The notes under the pieces were generated by a model that saw only the letters and a program-made list of their open reading frames with translations, searched no databases and was not told the DNA's origin. Below, piece by piece: positions 1-12,239 of a DNA stretch of 64,000 nucleotides. Each line of letters starts with the position of its first letter. Position 1 is the first letter of the stretch. Position numbers and translations under genes: made by a program. This DNA comes from Prorocentrum cordatum (taxonomy: Eukaryota; Sar; Dinophyceae; Prorocentrales; Prorocentraceae). Where the stretch lies: positions 133,501-197,500 of the forward strand of contig CAUYUJ010009757.1 in the NCBI GenBank assembly GCA_963575745.1. Direction: 5' to 3'.

Positions 1-409
1 GCTGGCTGGGCCAGCGCTGTTGGTCCAGAGGCGGTTAGCGCGGAAGCGCCCTGGAGTATCGGGACCAGTGGGGCTTGCGCCCGACGCAGTAGGGATTGCT
101 CCCGACGTAGGAAGAGGAGAGGGGGGGTCGAAGGTAGGCGTGTGAAATCCTCCAATGCCTGTTCCTACTCCTTCTCCTGTCCCCCCGTGGGCGGCGCGGC
201 GGCGAAGTTCAGCAGCTAGTCGCGCCTCGGGTCCGTCGAAGCTGGGGGGGCGTATCTGGGGCACCCACACGGTCACCTCCAAGGCTCTCCAGCTCATCAC
301 CGAGCCGTCGCGCCGTCGGAGAGCTCAGACGCGAAGCCTCGAAGGATCCCTTACGGCGCATGCGCCGTCGGGGCTCCATCGGGGCTGCGAGCGAGATCGC
401 CGCAAGGGT
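1..409. other. No gene recognised
   Basis: GC-rich sequence before the tandem array. Open frames exist on the plus strand, but none shows a recognisable domain or a convincing codon pattern. Confidence 0.4.
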
Positions 410-564
410 AGAGTCTATTCTCTTTTTAGAAAGGAGAATCTACGCGGCGCAACTCACTTTGAGTGTCTTGAAGCTGTCCTCTCCGCTGCTCGTGCAAACA
501 TCCCACCCTCCCACCCGCAATTTGGTCGCAAGACCTCTTAAGACCGTGACGGCACGTGCCAAAT

Positions 565-1195
565 TGCACTTGGCAGCGACACCGACGCCGACGACGACAG
601 CGACAACGACGACTACGACGACGCCGACGACGACTACGACTTCGACGACGACGACCACGCCGACGCCGACGCCGACGACGACGACGCCGACGCCGACGAC
701 GACGATGACAACGCTGACGACGACGACGACGCCGACGACGCCGACGACGACGACGGCGACGATGCCGACGACGACGACGAACACGACAACGACGACGACG
801 TCGCCAACGAAGACGACGACGACGAGGGAGAATGGAGGACGACGACGGCGACAACGACGACAACGACGAGGGAGGAGGGAGGACGGCAACGACGCGAACG
901 ACGAAGGAGGAAGGACGGCGACACCGACGACGACAACGACGAGGGAGGGAAAATGACGACGACAACGACGACGGCGACGAAATAGGAGGGACGACGACAT
1001 GACGCCAACGACGGACGACGACGACGACGACGAGAAAGGAGGAAGGACGACCACGGCAATCACGACGACGGGAACAACGACGACGCCAAAGAGGACGACG
1101 ACGACGGCGACGAGGAAAGACAGAGGACGACGACGGCGACGGCGACGACGACGACGAGGGAGGGAGGACGGCGACAACGACGACGACGCAAGAGC
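565..1195. repeat. GAC-triplet block, array unit 1
   Basis: About 630 bases dominated by GAC/ACG triplets with GAGGGAGGA interruptions. The reading frames across it are poly-Asp, poly-Thr or poly-Arg and are treated as repeat by-products. Confidence 0.85.
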
Positions 1196-1934
1196 GCGCG
1201 CGCACGGTACTGTTGAACATATGTATTGCGGAACCTTGTGTTTTTGTATGTTTCTTGGACACTCGATTTTGAAGTCCGTCCGAAACCGAAGGTTGAAGGA
1301 TTTCCGCATGCGCGCGCGACGACGCGCGCGCAGGAAGCCCGTGTGGTAGTATTTTCTGAAAGTATTGAAGACCCGATGGTTTCTTAAGTTAAGATTTCGC
1401 AAGAGCGCGCGCGTAAGCTTTTTTAGGGAATCCGTGTTGCGAAACCATGTGTTTTGGTATGTCGTTTGGAAACTCGATGTTGAAATCCTTCCGAAACCGA
1501 AGGTGCTTGAAGTATTCCGGCACGCGCGCGCGACGACGCGCGCGCGTGCACTTCGTCTCATTTGTTGCAGAGGACTTTTTCGAAAGCCCTGATTTTTGAT
1601 AAACGAATGTGCGCGCATAGTTTTTTCCAAGGGAGCCGAAGGGGGGTAGATACCGGCTTGGCTGGGATAGCTATGATATCAAAGTTAGGATGGACGATGG
1701 GGCAGGACCATGTGTAACTAGCCATACGAAAAAGGGGGTCTTCAAGTCCGGGGGGAAGATGGTAGAACCGATCTTTTTTTTGAAACGAGAACTTATGTAA
1801 TGCAATCAATCACTTGCTCAACTTGCAGCTGCCCTCTCCACTGCTCGCGCAAACATCCCACCCTCCCACCCGCAACTTGGTCGCAAGACCTCTGAAGACC
1901 GTGACGGTAGATACCGCATGGCACTTGGCAACGA

Positions 1935-2525
1935 CACTAGCGCCAAAGACGGCAGCGACAACGACGCCGACGACGACGCCGACACCGACTACGACGACAC
2001 CGACAACGTTTCCAACGACTTCGACGATGACGACAACGACGACGACGACGAAGACGACGACGACGACGCCGACGACGACGACGACGCCGACGACGACGAT
2101 GACGACGATGACAACGCCGACGACGACGATGACGACGATGACAACGCTGACGACGACGATGACGACGACGACGTCGCCAACGAAGACGACGACGAGGGGG
2201 GAGGGAGGACGACGACGGCGACAACGACGACAACGACGAGGGAAGAGGGAGGACGGCAAAGACGCGAACGGCGACGAAGCAGGGAGGACGGCGACGCCGA
2301 CGACGACAACGACGAGGGAGGAGGGAGGGCGGCGACAACGACGATGACGACGAACTAGGAAGGATGACGACGAGACGCCGACGACGGACCACGACGACGA
2401 CGACGAGGAGGAAGGACGACCACGGCGACAACGACGACGGAAACGACGACGACGCCAAAGAGGACGACGACGACGGCGACGAAGAAAGACAGAGGACGAC
2501 GACGGCGTCGACGACGCAAGAGCGC
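1935..2525. repeat. GAC-triplet block, array unit 2
   Basis: Same composition and position in the unit as the block in unit 1. A short non-repetitive lead-in starting MALGNDTSAKDG (from 1918) precedes the poly-Asp stretch and is matched in unit 5. Confidence 0.85.
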
Positions 2526-5215
2526 GCGCGCACGCTTTTGCTAAACATCTGTGTTGCAAAACCTTTTGTTTTTGTATGTTTTTTGGGCAGTCGATTTTGA
2601 AATCCTTCCGAAACCAAGGTTTGTGAAGGATTTTGGCATGCGCGCGCGACGGCGCGCGCGCGTGCACTTCGTCACTTTTTTGGCGAAAGGGTTCTCTCGA
2701 CGGCACGCGCGCAGCGGCGTTCGAAAAGGTTTCGACATGCACGCGCGCGAACCCCGTTTGAACATCCAGAACAAATTTTTTTTGTTTCCTAAGATTTCGC
2801 AAGAACGCACGCGTAAGCTTTTTTAGGCGGTCGGTGTTGCGAAACCATGTGCGTTGGTATGTTTTTGATATTTTTGGGGAGCTCGATTTTGAAATCCTTC
2901 CGAAACCAGGTGTTTTTGAATCATTCCAGCATGCGCGCGCGAGGGCGCGGGTTCTTGAAACTTTCTGGAATTCGATTCATGGGTGCGCGCGTGTAATATG
3001 TGTTGCTACGGATGGCGGGGGGGTGGGGGGGCGATACCTGTCCCCCTGGGATAGTGTACGTTCATATTTCGGATGGACGATTGGGGCAACATCCTATGTG
3101 TTTTGCATCGGTTCCCGTGGGGGTCTATAAACCCGGGGGGTGTGGGTGGTGGAACATTTTTTGTTTTGAAAAGATAAATTGCGCGGCGCAATGTGGCACA
3201 ATTGGTTTTAACAAACGAATGGACACATCCCCTGCTCCACCACACCCACCCACCCGCAATTTAGCTTGAAACATTCACGCGGTGGCCATTGCGATGCATG
3301 CTTGGCATTGGTTGGTGCATCTCTGCGGCCGCGCCGCCCCTAGCGCGCGCGCAGCGGCCAGCTAGTTTGGCGCCGTCGACACGGCCGCGGCGGCGCTGAG
3401 CGCTGGGCGCATCCTTGCGGGCGCACTGCGAGTCGGCGACTTGCGCGGGCGCGGTACCATGACAACGCCGACACCGGTAGACGCGATGACGATAGTGGCG
3501 ATGCTGGTGACGGTGTTCGCACCGACGAAAGCGCGGCCAGTGCGGGCGCAGATGCTGATCAAGCCGACGACGACGACGGCGTCCTCGCGTCGGCGATGAA
3601 GGTTTCGGAAAGAGTTCGACGCGCGCGCGGCCGACGCGCGAGCGGCCTGCGTGGTATTCTTTGACGCGGATCGCGCCCCCCCCAGCACGCGCGCAAGTGC
3701 GCGCGAATGGTGGCGGCATGCAGCGCCAGAGGCCCACTAGGTAGAATGTCATGGACATGTTGAAACCCTATGATTGTCGTAAGAATCAGCAAAAGCGCGC
3801 AAGTTGTATTAGACAACTGATGTTGCGAAGCCATGTTGTTTGCACGTGGTTTGCACAGTAGGTCTAGACATCGTTGCGAGACCGAAGGCATTGGAAGGAT
3901 TCCGGCATGCGCGCGCGACGACGCGCGCGCACTTCGACCCATTTGTTGCAAAGGAGTCTCGCGACGGCACGCGCGCGAGGGCGTTCGAACCATTTTGACT
4001 TGCGCGCGCGCGCGAAGCCCGTTTGGTAGAATGTTTTCTGAAACTGCTGAACAAAAACCAGTTCTTTCCTGGGGAATCCGCGAGAACACGCGCATGGTTG
4101 TATTGGAAATCCGCATTGCGAGACCCTGTTGTGTTTTTGTATGTTTTTGGACACTCGATTTTGACATTCTTACGACACCGAAGGTGTTTGAAGGATTTCG
4201 GCGTGCGCGCGCGACGACGCGCGCGCGTGCGCTTCTTCAATTTTTGCTGCAAAAAGATCTTGAACACTTTAGACTTTTGAGCAACGGGCGTGCGTACATC
4301 ACGTTTTTTGCATCGGATGGCGGGGGGGTCGAAGCCGACTGAGCTGGGATGAATGAGTTTATCTAGAACGGGAGATGGGGCAGAATCATCTGTAAGCTGC
4401 AATGCAAAACGATGCACCGATAAAGCCGGCGGGTGGAGAGTCGATTACATTGTCACGTGCGGCGACCTTTGGAATGCAATCTACGCGGTGCAAGCAACGC
4501 GGTGCAATCAATGTGGTGCAGTTGATGTCTGTTCGCAATGAGTTGTCCACTCCGCAGCCCCCGCAAACATCCAACCCACCCACCCGCAACTTTGATCGCA
4601 AACCTCATGCGGCGGCGATTGCGATGAGCGCTCGGCGCTGGCTGGTGCATCTCTGCGGCTGCGCCAACCCGCGCGCGCGCAGCGGCCAGGTAGGTTGGCG
4701 CGACCGACGCGGCTGCGGCGGCGCTGACCGCTCGGCGCATCCAGGCGGGCGGGTGCGGTATCATGGAAACGTCGATAATTCTAAACACGATGCTTTTGAC
4801 AGTAGCGATATTAGTGGCAATGCTGCCAGCGACGACGGCGCGGCCAGTGACGGCGCCGATGCCGATCACGCCGACGACGATGACGGCGTCTTCGCGTCAG
4901 TGATGAAGGTTTTAAAGGGAATTCGAAATGCGCGCGCGGCAGACGCGCGAAAGTGGCTCGCATGGTATTGTTTGACGCGGGTCGTACCGCCCCAGCACGC
5001 GCGCAAGGGCATTCAACCGATTTTGACATGCGCGCGCGCGCGAAGTCCGTTTGGCAACAATTTCCGATACTGTTGAAAAAAACAATGGTTTGGTTAAGAA
5101 TTTGCAAAAACGCGCGCGTTTTTGTTGAAGTCCGTGTTGCGATACCCCTTTGTGCTTGTATGTTTTTTTTGGAACTCGATCTCGAAGCCCCCCCGAAACC
5201 AATTTTTTCAAAGAG

Positions 5216-5217
5216 AA

Positions 5218-5307
<90 letters not shown>

Positions 5308-5319
5308 GGGGGGAGAGAG

Positions 5320-5359
<40 letters not shown>

Positions 5360-5361
5360 CG

Positions 5362-5425
<64 letters not shown>
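5216..5425. repeat. (GA)n microsatellite with short (TA)n core
   Basis: About 200 bases of GA dinucleotide, interrupted by AAGA and GGGG variants and a TATATATATATA core near 5361-5376. It sits inside a half-unit of the tandem array, in place of the usual text before GGATTTCGGCACG. Confidence 0.95.
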
Positions 5426-5647
5426 TCGGCACGCGCGCGTGACGACGCGCGCGCACTTCATGCTGTTTTTGCAAAAGGATTCTCGCGACGGCACGCGCGC
5501 GAGGGCGCTCGAGCGAATTCGACATGCGCGCGCGAAGCCCGTTTGGTAGCTGTTCCTGAAAATCTTGGAAAACTGATTGTTCTTCTGGTTCCGCAAGAGC
5601 GCGCGCGTGTTTTTTTGTTGAAAATCAGTGTTGCGAAACCCTGTGTG

Positions 5648-5648
5648 T

Positions 5649-5683
<35 letters not shown>

Positions 5684-5693
5684 TATATATATC
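5648..5693. repeat. (TA)n microsatellite
   Basis: Run of TA dinucleotides interrupted once, inside a half-unit of the tandem array. Confidence 0.95.
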
Positions 5694-6139
5694 CATAGAT
5701 GGGACACTCGATTTTGAAATCCTTCCAAAACCGAGGGTGTGTGAATGATTCTGGCATGCGCGCGCGAAGGCGCGCGCGTGCACTTCGTCGCATCCTCTGC
5801 AAGGGGATCTTGGAAACGAGTGTGCGCGCGTAAAATTTGTTTGGAAGGGAAACGAGGGGGGGTCGATGCCGGCCTAGCTGGGATAATCTGAACTCGCAGG
5901 TAGGATGGACATTGGGCTAGAACCCTATGTGTTTTGCATCGGTGCCCCGAGGGTCTTCAACCCCCGGGGTGGGATGGTGGTAGGACATTTTTTTGTTAGA
6001 AAAAAACCAAACAGGAAAGATAGTCAATCAATCACATGCTCAACTTGAAGCTGTCCTCGCCGCTGCTCGCGCAAACATGCCACCAAACCACCCGCAACTT
6101 GGTTGCAATACCTCTTTAGACCGTGGCGGTAGGTACCAC

Positions 6140-6702
6140 ATGGCACTTGGCAGCGACACCGACGCCGACGACGGCAGCGACAACGACGACGACGACGCCG
6201 CCGACGCCGACTACGACGACGCCGACGACGTCCCCAACGACTTCGACGACGACGACGACGACACCGACGACGACGACGCCGACGCCGACTACGACGATGA
6301 CAACGCCGACGACGACGACGCCGACGCCGACGACGACGACGCCGACGACGACGAAGACGACGACGACGACGACATCGCCAACGAATATGGCATCGGCGAC
6401 GAGGACGAGGGAGGACGACGACGGCGGCAACGACAACGACGAGGGAGGAGGGAGGACGGCGACGACGCGAACGACGATAAAGGAAGGAGGACGGCGACGC
6501 GGACGACGACAACGACGAGGGGTAGGGAAGACGACGACGACAACGACGGCGACGAAATAGGAAGGACGACGACGGGACGCCGACGACGGACGACGACGAC
6601 GACGACGAGGGAGGAGGAAGGACGACCACAGCGACAACGACGACGGAAACGACGACGACGCCAAAGAGGACGACGAGGACAACGACGAGGAAAGACAAAG
6701 GC

Positions 6703-6735
<33 letters not shown>

Positions 6736-6775
6736 GGGAGGAGGGAGGACGGCGACGACGACGATGACGCAAGAG
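6140..6775. repeat. GAC-triplet block, array unit 5
   Basis: Third copy of the GAC block. The lead-in reads MALGSDTDADDG, close to the unit 2 version, and the block ends at an AAGAGCGCGC box as in the other two copies. Confidence 0.85.
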
Positions 6776-9700
6776 CGCGCTCGCACGTGTTTTTTGTTTG
6801 ATCATCCGTGTTGCAAACCCTGTAATTTTGCATGTGTTTTGGACAACTTGTTTTTTTAACCCCTTCCGAAAACGAGGGTTGTTTTAAAGATTTCGGCACG
6901 CGCGCGACGACGCGCGCGCAGTTCGCCACATTGGTTGCAAGGGATTATCGCGACGGCACGCGCGCAAGGGCGTTCGAAAGACTTCGACGTGCGCGCGCGA
7001 AACGCACGTTTGGACGTATCTTGAAACCAAAAAGTCTCTTCAGATTTCGCAAGAGCGCGCGTATTTTGCCATTTAGAAAATCAGCGTTGCGAAACCATGT
7101 TTTAGCACGTTTCTTTTTGAAGCTCGATTTCAACATCCTTCCGGCGCCTTAGGTTTTGAAGGATTTCGGCATGCGCGCGCGGCGACGCGCGCGTGTGCAC
7201 ATCGCCAATTCTTCGTAAGAGCTGATGGGCAATTTGTGGTTTGTGATAAACGAGTGCGCGCGCATAGAATGTTTTGCAGAGGATGGCGGGGGGGGTCGAT
7301 ACCGCCCGCCCTGGGATTTTGTAGATTCATATTTCGGATGGACGATGGGGTCGAACCCTCTGTGTGTTTGAATCGGTTCCCAGGGGGGGTTTAACCCCGG
7401 GGGGGTGGGGTGGTAGAACCTACTCTCTTTTCAAACAAGAAAATTAACTTGTCGAACTTGACACCCCACTGCTCGCGCAACCATCCCACCCACCCAACCG
7501 CAACTTGATGTGCAAAACCCATTCAGGCGCGATTGCGATGGGTGCTGGGCGTTGGCTGGTGCATCTCTGCGGCCGCGTTAGCCCGCGCATGCTCGCGCGC
7601 GCAGCTGCCAGCTAGTTTGGCGCGACCGACGCGAACGCGGTGGCGCTAGCCGCTCGGCACATCCCAGCGGGCACTTCAGTGCGAGTCGGCGACTTGGGCG
7701 GGCGCGGTATCATGGCAACGTCGATGATTGTAGACACGATGATTTTGATAGTAGCGGTGCGTCGACAATTGTAGACGTGATGATGATAGTAGCGATGCCG
7801 GCGACGATGCCGACAGCGAGGACGAGGCAGCCAGTGACGGCGCCGATGCTGAGCACACCGACGATAATGACGACGTCTTCGCGTCGGCGATGGAGATTCT
7901 GGGAAGAATTCGACATTCGCGCGCGGCAGACGCACGAGAGTGGCTCGCGTGATATGATTTGACACGGATCCTGCCACCCCAGCACGCGCACAAGGGAGTT
8001 AGAACGATTTCGACGTGCGCGCGCGAAGCCAGTTCGGTGGCACTTTATGAACATGTGGTAAAACCTATGGTTTTCTTAAGAACTTGCAAGAGCGCGCACG
8101 CACGTTTTTGTTGAACATGCGTGTTGCGAAACCATGTGATGTCTGTTTTTTTGACACTCGATTTTGACACCCGACCGAAACCGAAGGTTTTTGAATGATT
8201 CCGGAATGTGCGCGCGACGGCGCGCGCGTGCGCAGTTCGTCCTTTCTGCAAGTGATGGTTGAAAACTCAAGATTCTTGATGAACAGATTTGCGCGCATGC
8301 TATTTATGCAAAAGATGGCGGGGGGGGGGGGGGGCGATGCCGGCCTGGCTGGGATAGCCTGAATTCACAGCTCGGATGGGATGGGCGATGGGGCAGAATC
8401 CCATGTCAATTGCAATTCGAAGCAATGAATCGATCGATAAGTCCGGGGGGGGGGGTGGTAGAACCGATTTGTTTTTAATTTTTTCCTTTACAAAAACCAA
8501 AAAACTGGAAATTGATTTTGACTGGTGAGTAGACGCATCCCACGCTCTTCTAACCATCCCACTCACCCACCCGCAATTTGGTTTGCAAAATTCATGCGGT
8601 AGAGATTGCGATGCATGCGCGGCGTTGGCTGATGCATCTCTGCGGCCGCGCCAACCCTCGCACGCGCGCGCAGCGGCCAACTGGTTTGGCGCCGCCAACG
8701 CGGCTTCGGCGGCGCTGGCCGCTGGGCGCACCCCAGCGGGCACATCGCTGCGAGTCGGCAACTTGGGCGGGCGTGGTATCGCGGCAACGCCGGCTTCGGT
8801 AGACGCGATAATGACAGTGGCGATGCTGGTGATGATGTTCGCACCGACGAGGGCGCGGCCTGCGTGGGCGCCGATGCCGATCGCGCCGACGACGGTCACG
8901 GCGTCCTCGCGCGCGAGGTCGCGCGAATGATGTCGGCATGCGGCGCCGGAAGCCCGTTTGGCAGAATTCAATGAACATGCTGGACAGCCTATGGTTTTCT
9001 TATGAATTCGCAAGAGCGCGTGAGCAAAATGTTTTATGCTGAAAAGCTGATGTTACGATGCCACATTTTTTCTCTGTGTTTTGGGCGTTCGGTTGGAATG
9101 TCGCTATGTGGCCGAAGCGTTTTGAAGGACTTCGGCATGCGCGCGCGGCGACGCGCGCGCGCACTTCGCCCCGTTTGTTGCGGAAGATTCTCGAGACTGC
9201 ACGCGCGCAAGGACGTCCGAGCGATTTCGACGCGCGCGCGAAGCACGTTTGGTAGCATGTTCTGGAGAGGTTGAAAAACCTAGCGTTGAATTCACAAGAA
9301 CGCGCGCGCTTTATTGAACATCCGCGTTGCGATACCCTGCCTTTTAATATAAAATTCTGGTCGCTAGATTTTGGTACCCGACCCAAACCGCAAGTTTTTA
9401 AAGAATTTCGGCATGCGCGCGTGACGACGCGCGCGCGTGCACTTCGCCCCCATTTTTTATAATAATAATAAAAAAAAAAAAAAAGCTTTTGATGACGCGA
9501 ATTTTGATGCGCGAATGTGCGCGCATACTATATTTGTTGCAAAGAGTGGCGGGCGGGGGATGGTCGAGCCCGGCTCGGCGGGGGCGGCGTGAACTCGCGC
9601 CTCGGGTGGGCGACGGGGCAGAATCGCATTTAAATTGCAACGCAGAAAGGTGCGCCGATGAAGGCGGGGGGCGGGGGGGGGAGTCTATGTGCCATCTCTC

Positions 9701-11183
9701 GTAAAAAAGAAAATCTACGCGGTGCAATTGAAGACCCTGCGCCGCGCTTGACCACCTCCACTGCTCGCGCAAACATCCCGCCCACCCACCCGCAACTTGG
9801 TTTGCAAGACCTATGCGGCGGCGGTTGCGACGAGTGCTTGGCGTTGGCTGGTGCATCTCTGCGGCCGCGCCAGCCCGCGCATGCGCGCGCGCGGCAGCCA
9901 GCTAGTTTGGCGCGTTCGACGCGGCCGCGGTAACGCTGACCGCTGGGTGCCTCCCAGCGCGCACTTGAGTGCGAGTCGGCAACTTGGGCGGGCGCGGTAA
10001 TATGGCAACGTCGACGAGGGTAGACACGGTGCAGATAGTAGCGACGCTGGTGGCGTTGCTGACCGCGCCGACCCAAGCGCGCAGCAGCCGGCTAGTTTGG
10101 CGCGACCGACGCGGTCGCGGTGGCGCTGACTGGCGGGCGCGTCCAAGCGGACACTTCAGTGCCAGTCGGCGACTTGGGCGGGCGCGGTATCATGGCAACG
10201 TCAACAACGGTGGGCACGATAATGGTCGTAGCGATGCCGGTGGCGATGTTGACGCCGACGACGGCGCGGCCAGTGCGGGCGCAGATACTGATCAAACCGA
10301 CGACGATGACGGCGCCCTCGCGTCGGTGATGAAGGTTTTGGACAGAGTTCGACATGCGCGCGCGGACGGCGCGCGAGACTGACCCGCATGATATTCTGTG
10401 ACGCGGATCGCGCCCCCCCAGCGCGCGCGCATGGGCGTGCGAATGACTTCGGCATGCGGTGCCAGAAGCTTGTTTGGCATGTTGAAGAACCGATGGTTTT
10501 CTGAAGAATTCGCAGGGAGCGAGTTTTTGAACACTGTGGTTACGAAACCATGGTATTCCATATGATGTTGGGCACTCGGTTTTGAAATCGCTGCGGCACC
10601 TGAGGTTTTTGACGGATTTCGGCATGCGTGCGCGCCGACGCGCTCGCGCGTGAACTTTGTCTTTTCTGTTGCACAGGATTCTCGCGACGGCACGCGCGCA
10701 AGGGCGTTCGAACGAGTTCGAGATGCGCGCGCGCGAAGCCCGTTTGGTAGCATCTATGAAGATAAAGCGCCGATTGTTTTCGCAAGAATTCGCAAGGCGC
10801 GCGCGCCAATTTGTTTTGCAAGCCCGTGTTGCGAAACCATGTGTTGTTCTATGCTTTTGGGACACTTGATTTTGCAATCCTTACGAAACCGTAAGTTTTG
10901 GAAGGATGTCGGCATGCGCGCGCGACGACTCGCGCCTGTGCACTTCGTCATCTTGCCTTGCAAACGGATTCATGCAAACTTTTGATTCTGGAAAAACGAG
11001 TGTGGCGGGGGGGATACCAGCTCGGCTGGGATAGTACGGGTTCGTATTTCGGATGGGCGATGGGGCAGAATCGTATGCACATTGCAGTGCCAAAACGGGG
11101 GCGGATAATCCCGGGGGGGTAGCCGCGGCAACCTATGTGATGCACTCTCTGCGCGGTGCAATCTATATAACGCAATCTCCGCG

Positions 11184-11258
11184 GTGCAATTTATGCGATG
11201 GCGACGGCGGCGACTGGCGGCACCGCCCGCGAAAGCCGCCACTCGCCCCGAGCGGCGG

Positions 11259-11290
<32 letters not shown>

Positions 11291-11333
11291 GGCGGCACCG
11301 CCCGCTAAAGCCGCCACTCCCCCCGAGCGGCGG

Positions 11334-11364
<31 letters not shown>

Positions 11365-11375
11365 AGGCGGCGAGG
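11184..11375. repeat. GGCGAC hexamer tandem repeat
   Basis: Two longer units of about 90 bp, each containing a run of GGCGAC hexamers followed by a GGGCGGCACCGCCCG hairpin and AAAGCCGCCACTC. It directly follows the last unit of the large array. Confidence 0.85.
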
Positions 11376-11528
11376 CGACGAAAAGACGGCATTGGTCCCA
11401 GATGGTTAAGACAAGTAGGACCCCCCCTCACTGCAAACACTGTTTTGGGGAAGAACGTAATCAAGTCTGCTCACAGCCCCGTCTGAAACAAAAACAAGTG
11501 TTTTGCACATGTCCAGCCGTGTTTCCAG

Positions 11529-11644
11529 CCCGCTAGTCGACGCTAATCGACGCTAGCTCGACGCTAATCGACGCTAGCCGTCGCTAAACCGACGCTATCT
11601 CATCGACTCCCATACGCTAGTCGACGCTAATCGACGCTAGATAT
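11529..11644. repeat. CGACGCTAAT short tandem repeat
   Basis: Ten-base units CGACGCTAAT or CGACGCTAGC repeated about ten times with point changes and a short spacer. Confidence 0.85.
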
Positions 11645-11993
11645 GCAGTTCACAGGGTGCGGCATGTTCCGATTTGCTACCTAACATGGTCATTTGGCCG
11701 GACGGGGCCAGATTGAGCCCTGGATCGAAAACGATACTAAGCGGGATTCATCCGGATTGGCCAGGGTCCAGCCGGACTGAGCGGGATAAGGCCAGGTTCG
11801 GCCCATCCTCAGCCAGGGATATGCCAGCGCCGATTCAATGTTGAACCTCTTGCGAAGTGTATCCTAAGCTGGAGGTTCGAAATTGATAGCGGCCAGGGGG
11901 GGTCTGTACTGGTTGGGGCCTATCGGCCAAGAAGAAAAAGTGACGCCAAATCCGGTCAGAATCGGTGCCTGGACCATTCTATGGGTCCATCTG
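11645..11993. other. No gene recognised
   Basis: Non-coding-looking sequence with scattered related words such as CCGGATTGGCCAGG and AGCGGGAT near 11,695-11,800. Nothing else supported. Confidence 0.4.
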
Positions 11994-12165
11994 TCGGGGA
12001 TGGACAGACGTCCCTTTAGTAAAACGTGGTTTAGTGAAAACGACCTCGGGCCCAAACCTGGCGGGCGCAAGCCTGGAAAATAACGGCCGCGGCGCCCTCT
12101 CGAGAACCGAAAACGGACAATTGACTAATCGACGTGTCACTGTTGGGAGGTCTGTCCATCCCCGA
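11994..12165. mobile_element. MITE-like element with 21-bp TIRs and 5-bp TSD
   Basis: Terminal inverted repeats at 11,994-12,014 and 12,145-12,165 match at 20 of 21 positions; they begin TCGGGGATGGACAGAC. Weaker inverted similarity continues inward for roughly 25 more bases. The element is flanked on both sides by ATCTG (11,989-11,993 and 12,166-12,170), a 5-bp target-site duplication. At 172 bp it is too short to encode a transposase, so it would be non-autonomous. The superfamily cannot be assigned from one copy. Confidence 0.75.
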
Positions 12166-12239
12166 ATCTGGTGCATTTCTTCAATCCGGGTCCGTTTGTC
12201 ACGGCCGCGGGCCCCGAAAACGGCCCCCGAGAGGCTGAG

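Larger units (their letters stand above)
3270..10390. repeat. Alternative GC-rich module in units 3, 4, 6, 7, 8
   Basis: Where units 1, 2 and 5 have GAC triplets, these units (about 3290-3680, 4610-4990, 7535-7975, 8595-8935, 9830-10,390) have a module opening with TTGGCTGGTGCATCTCTGCGG and containing GCGAGTCGGCGACTTGGGCG. Unit 8 carries an internal duplication of about 190 bp (near 9900-10,090 and 10,095-10,280). On the minus strand each copy keeps an open frame with a similar peptide (see findings); no known domain is visible. Confidence 0.7.
1308..10945. repeat. Alternating-CG palindromes, about 15 copies
   Basis: Each half-unit ends with a near-palindrome of the form GCATGCGCGCGCGAC then GACGCGCGCGCGTGC. 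Examples start near 1308, 1520, 2637, 3906, 4201, 5428, 5755, 6897, 7171, 8208, 9136, 9413, 10,623 and 10,913; a decayed copy lies near 2931. The alternating purine-pyrimidine arms could form hairpins or left-handed DNA; that is inference. Confidence 0.75.
410..11175. repeat. Tandem array of about eight 1.1-1.5 kb units
   Basis: A landmark block reading roughly GCAAACATCCCACCC then CACCCGCAACTTGG recurs near 494, 1849, 3225, 4563, 6071, 7477, 8550 and 9769, giving spacings of about 1.1-1.5 kb. A second landmark, GATGGCGGGGGGGTCGAT followed by a TGGGATAG box, recurs near 1637, 3010, 4317, 5855, 7281, 8314, 9547 and 11,004. Each unit also holds two copies of a half-unit around GTGTTGCGAAACCATGTG. 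Units 1, 2 and 5 carry a GAC-triplet block after the landmark; units 3, 4, 6, 7 and 8 carry a different GC-rich module. Copies are diverged, so this is an old array. No gene is recognised inside it. Confidence 0.85.

Noticed and set aside
560-6860. Long acidic, Thr-rich and Arg-rich reading frames across the GAC blocks
   Set aside because: They are different frames of the same triplet repeat and lack non-repetitive domains; only the short lead-in is mentioned as a curiosity.
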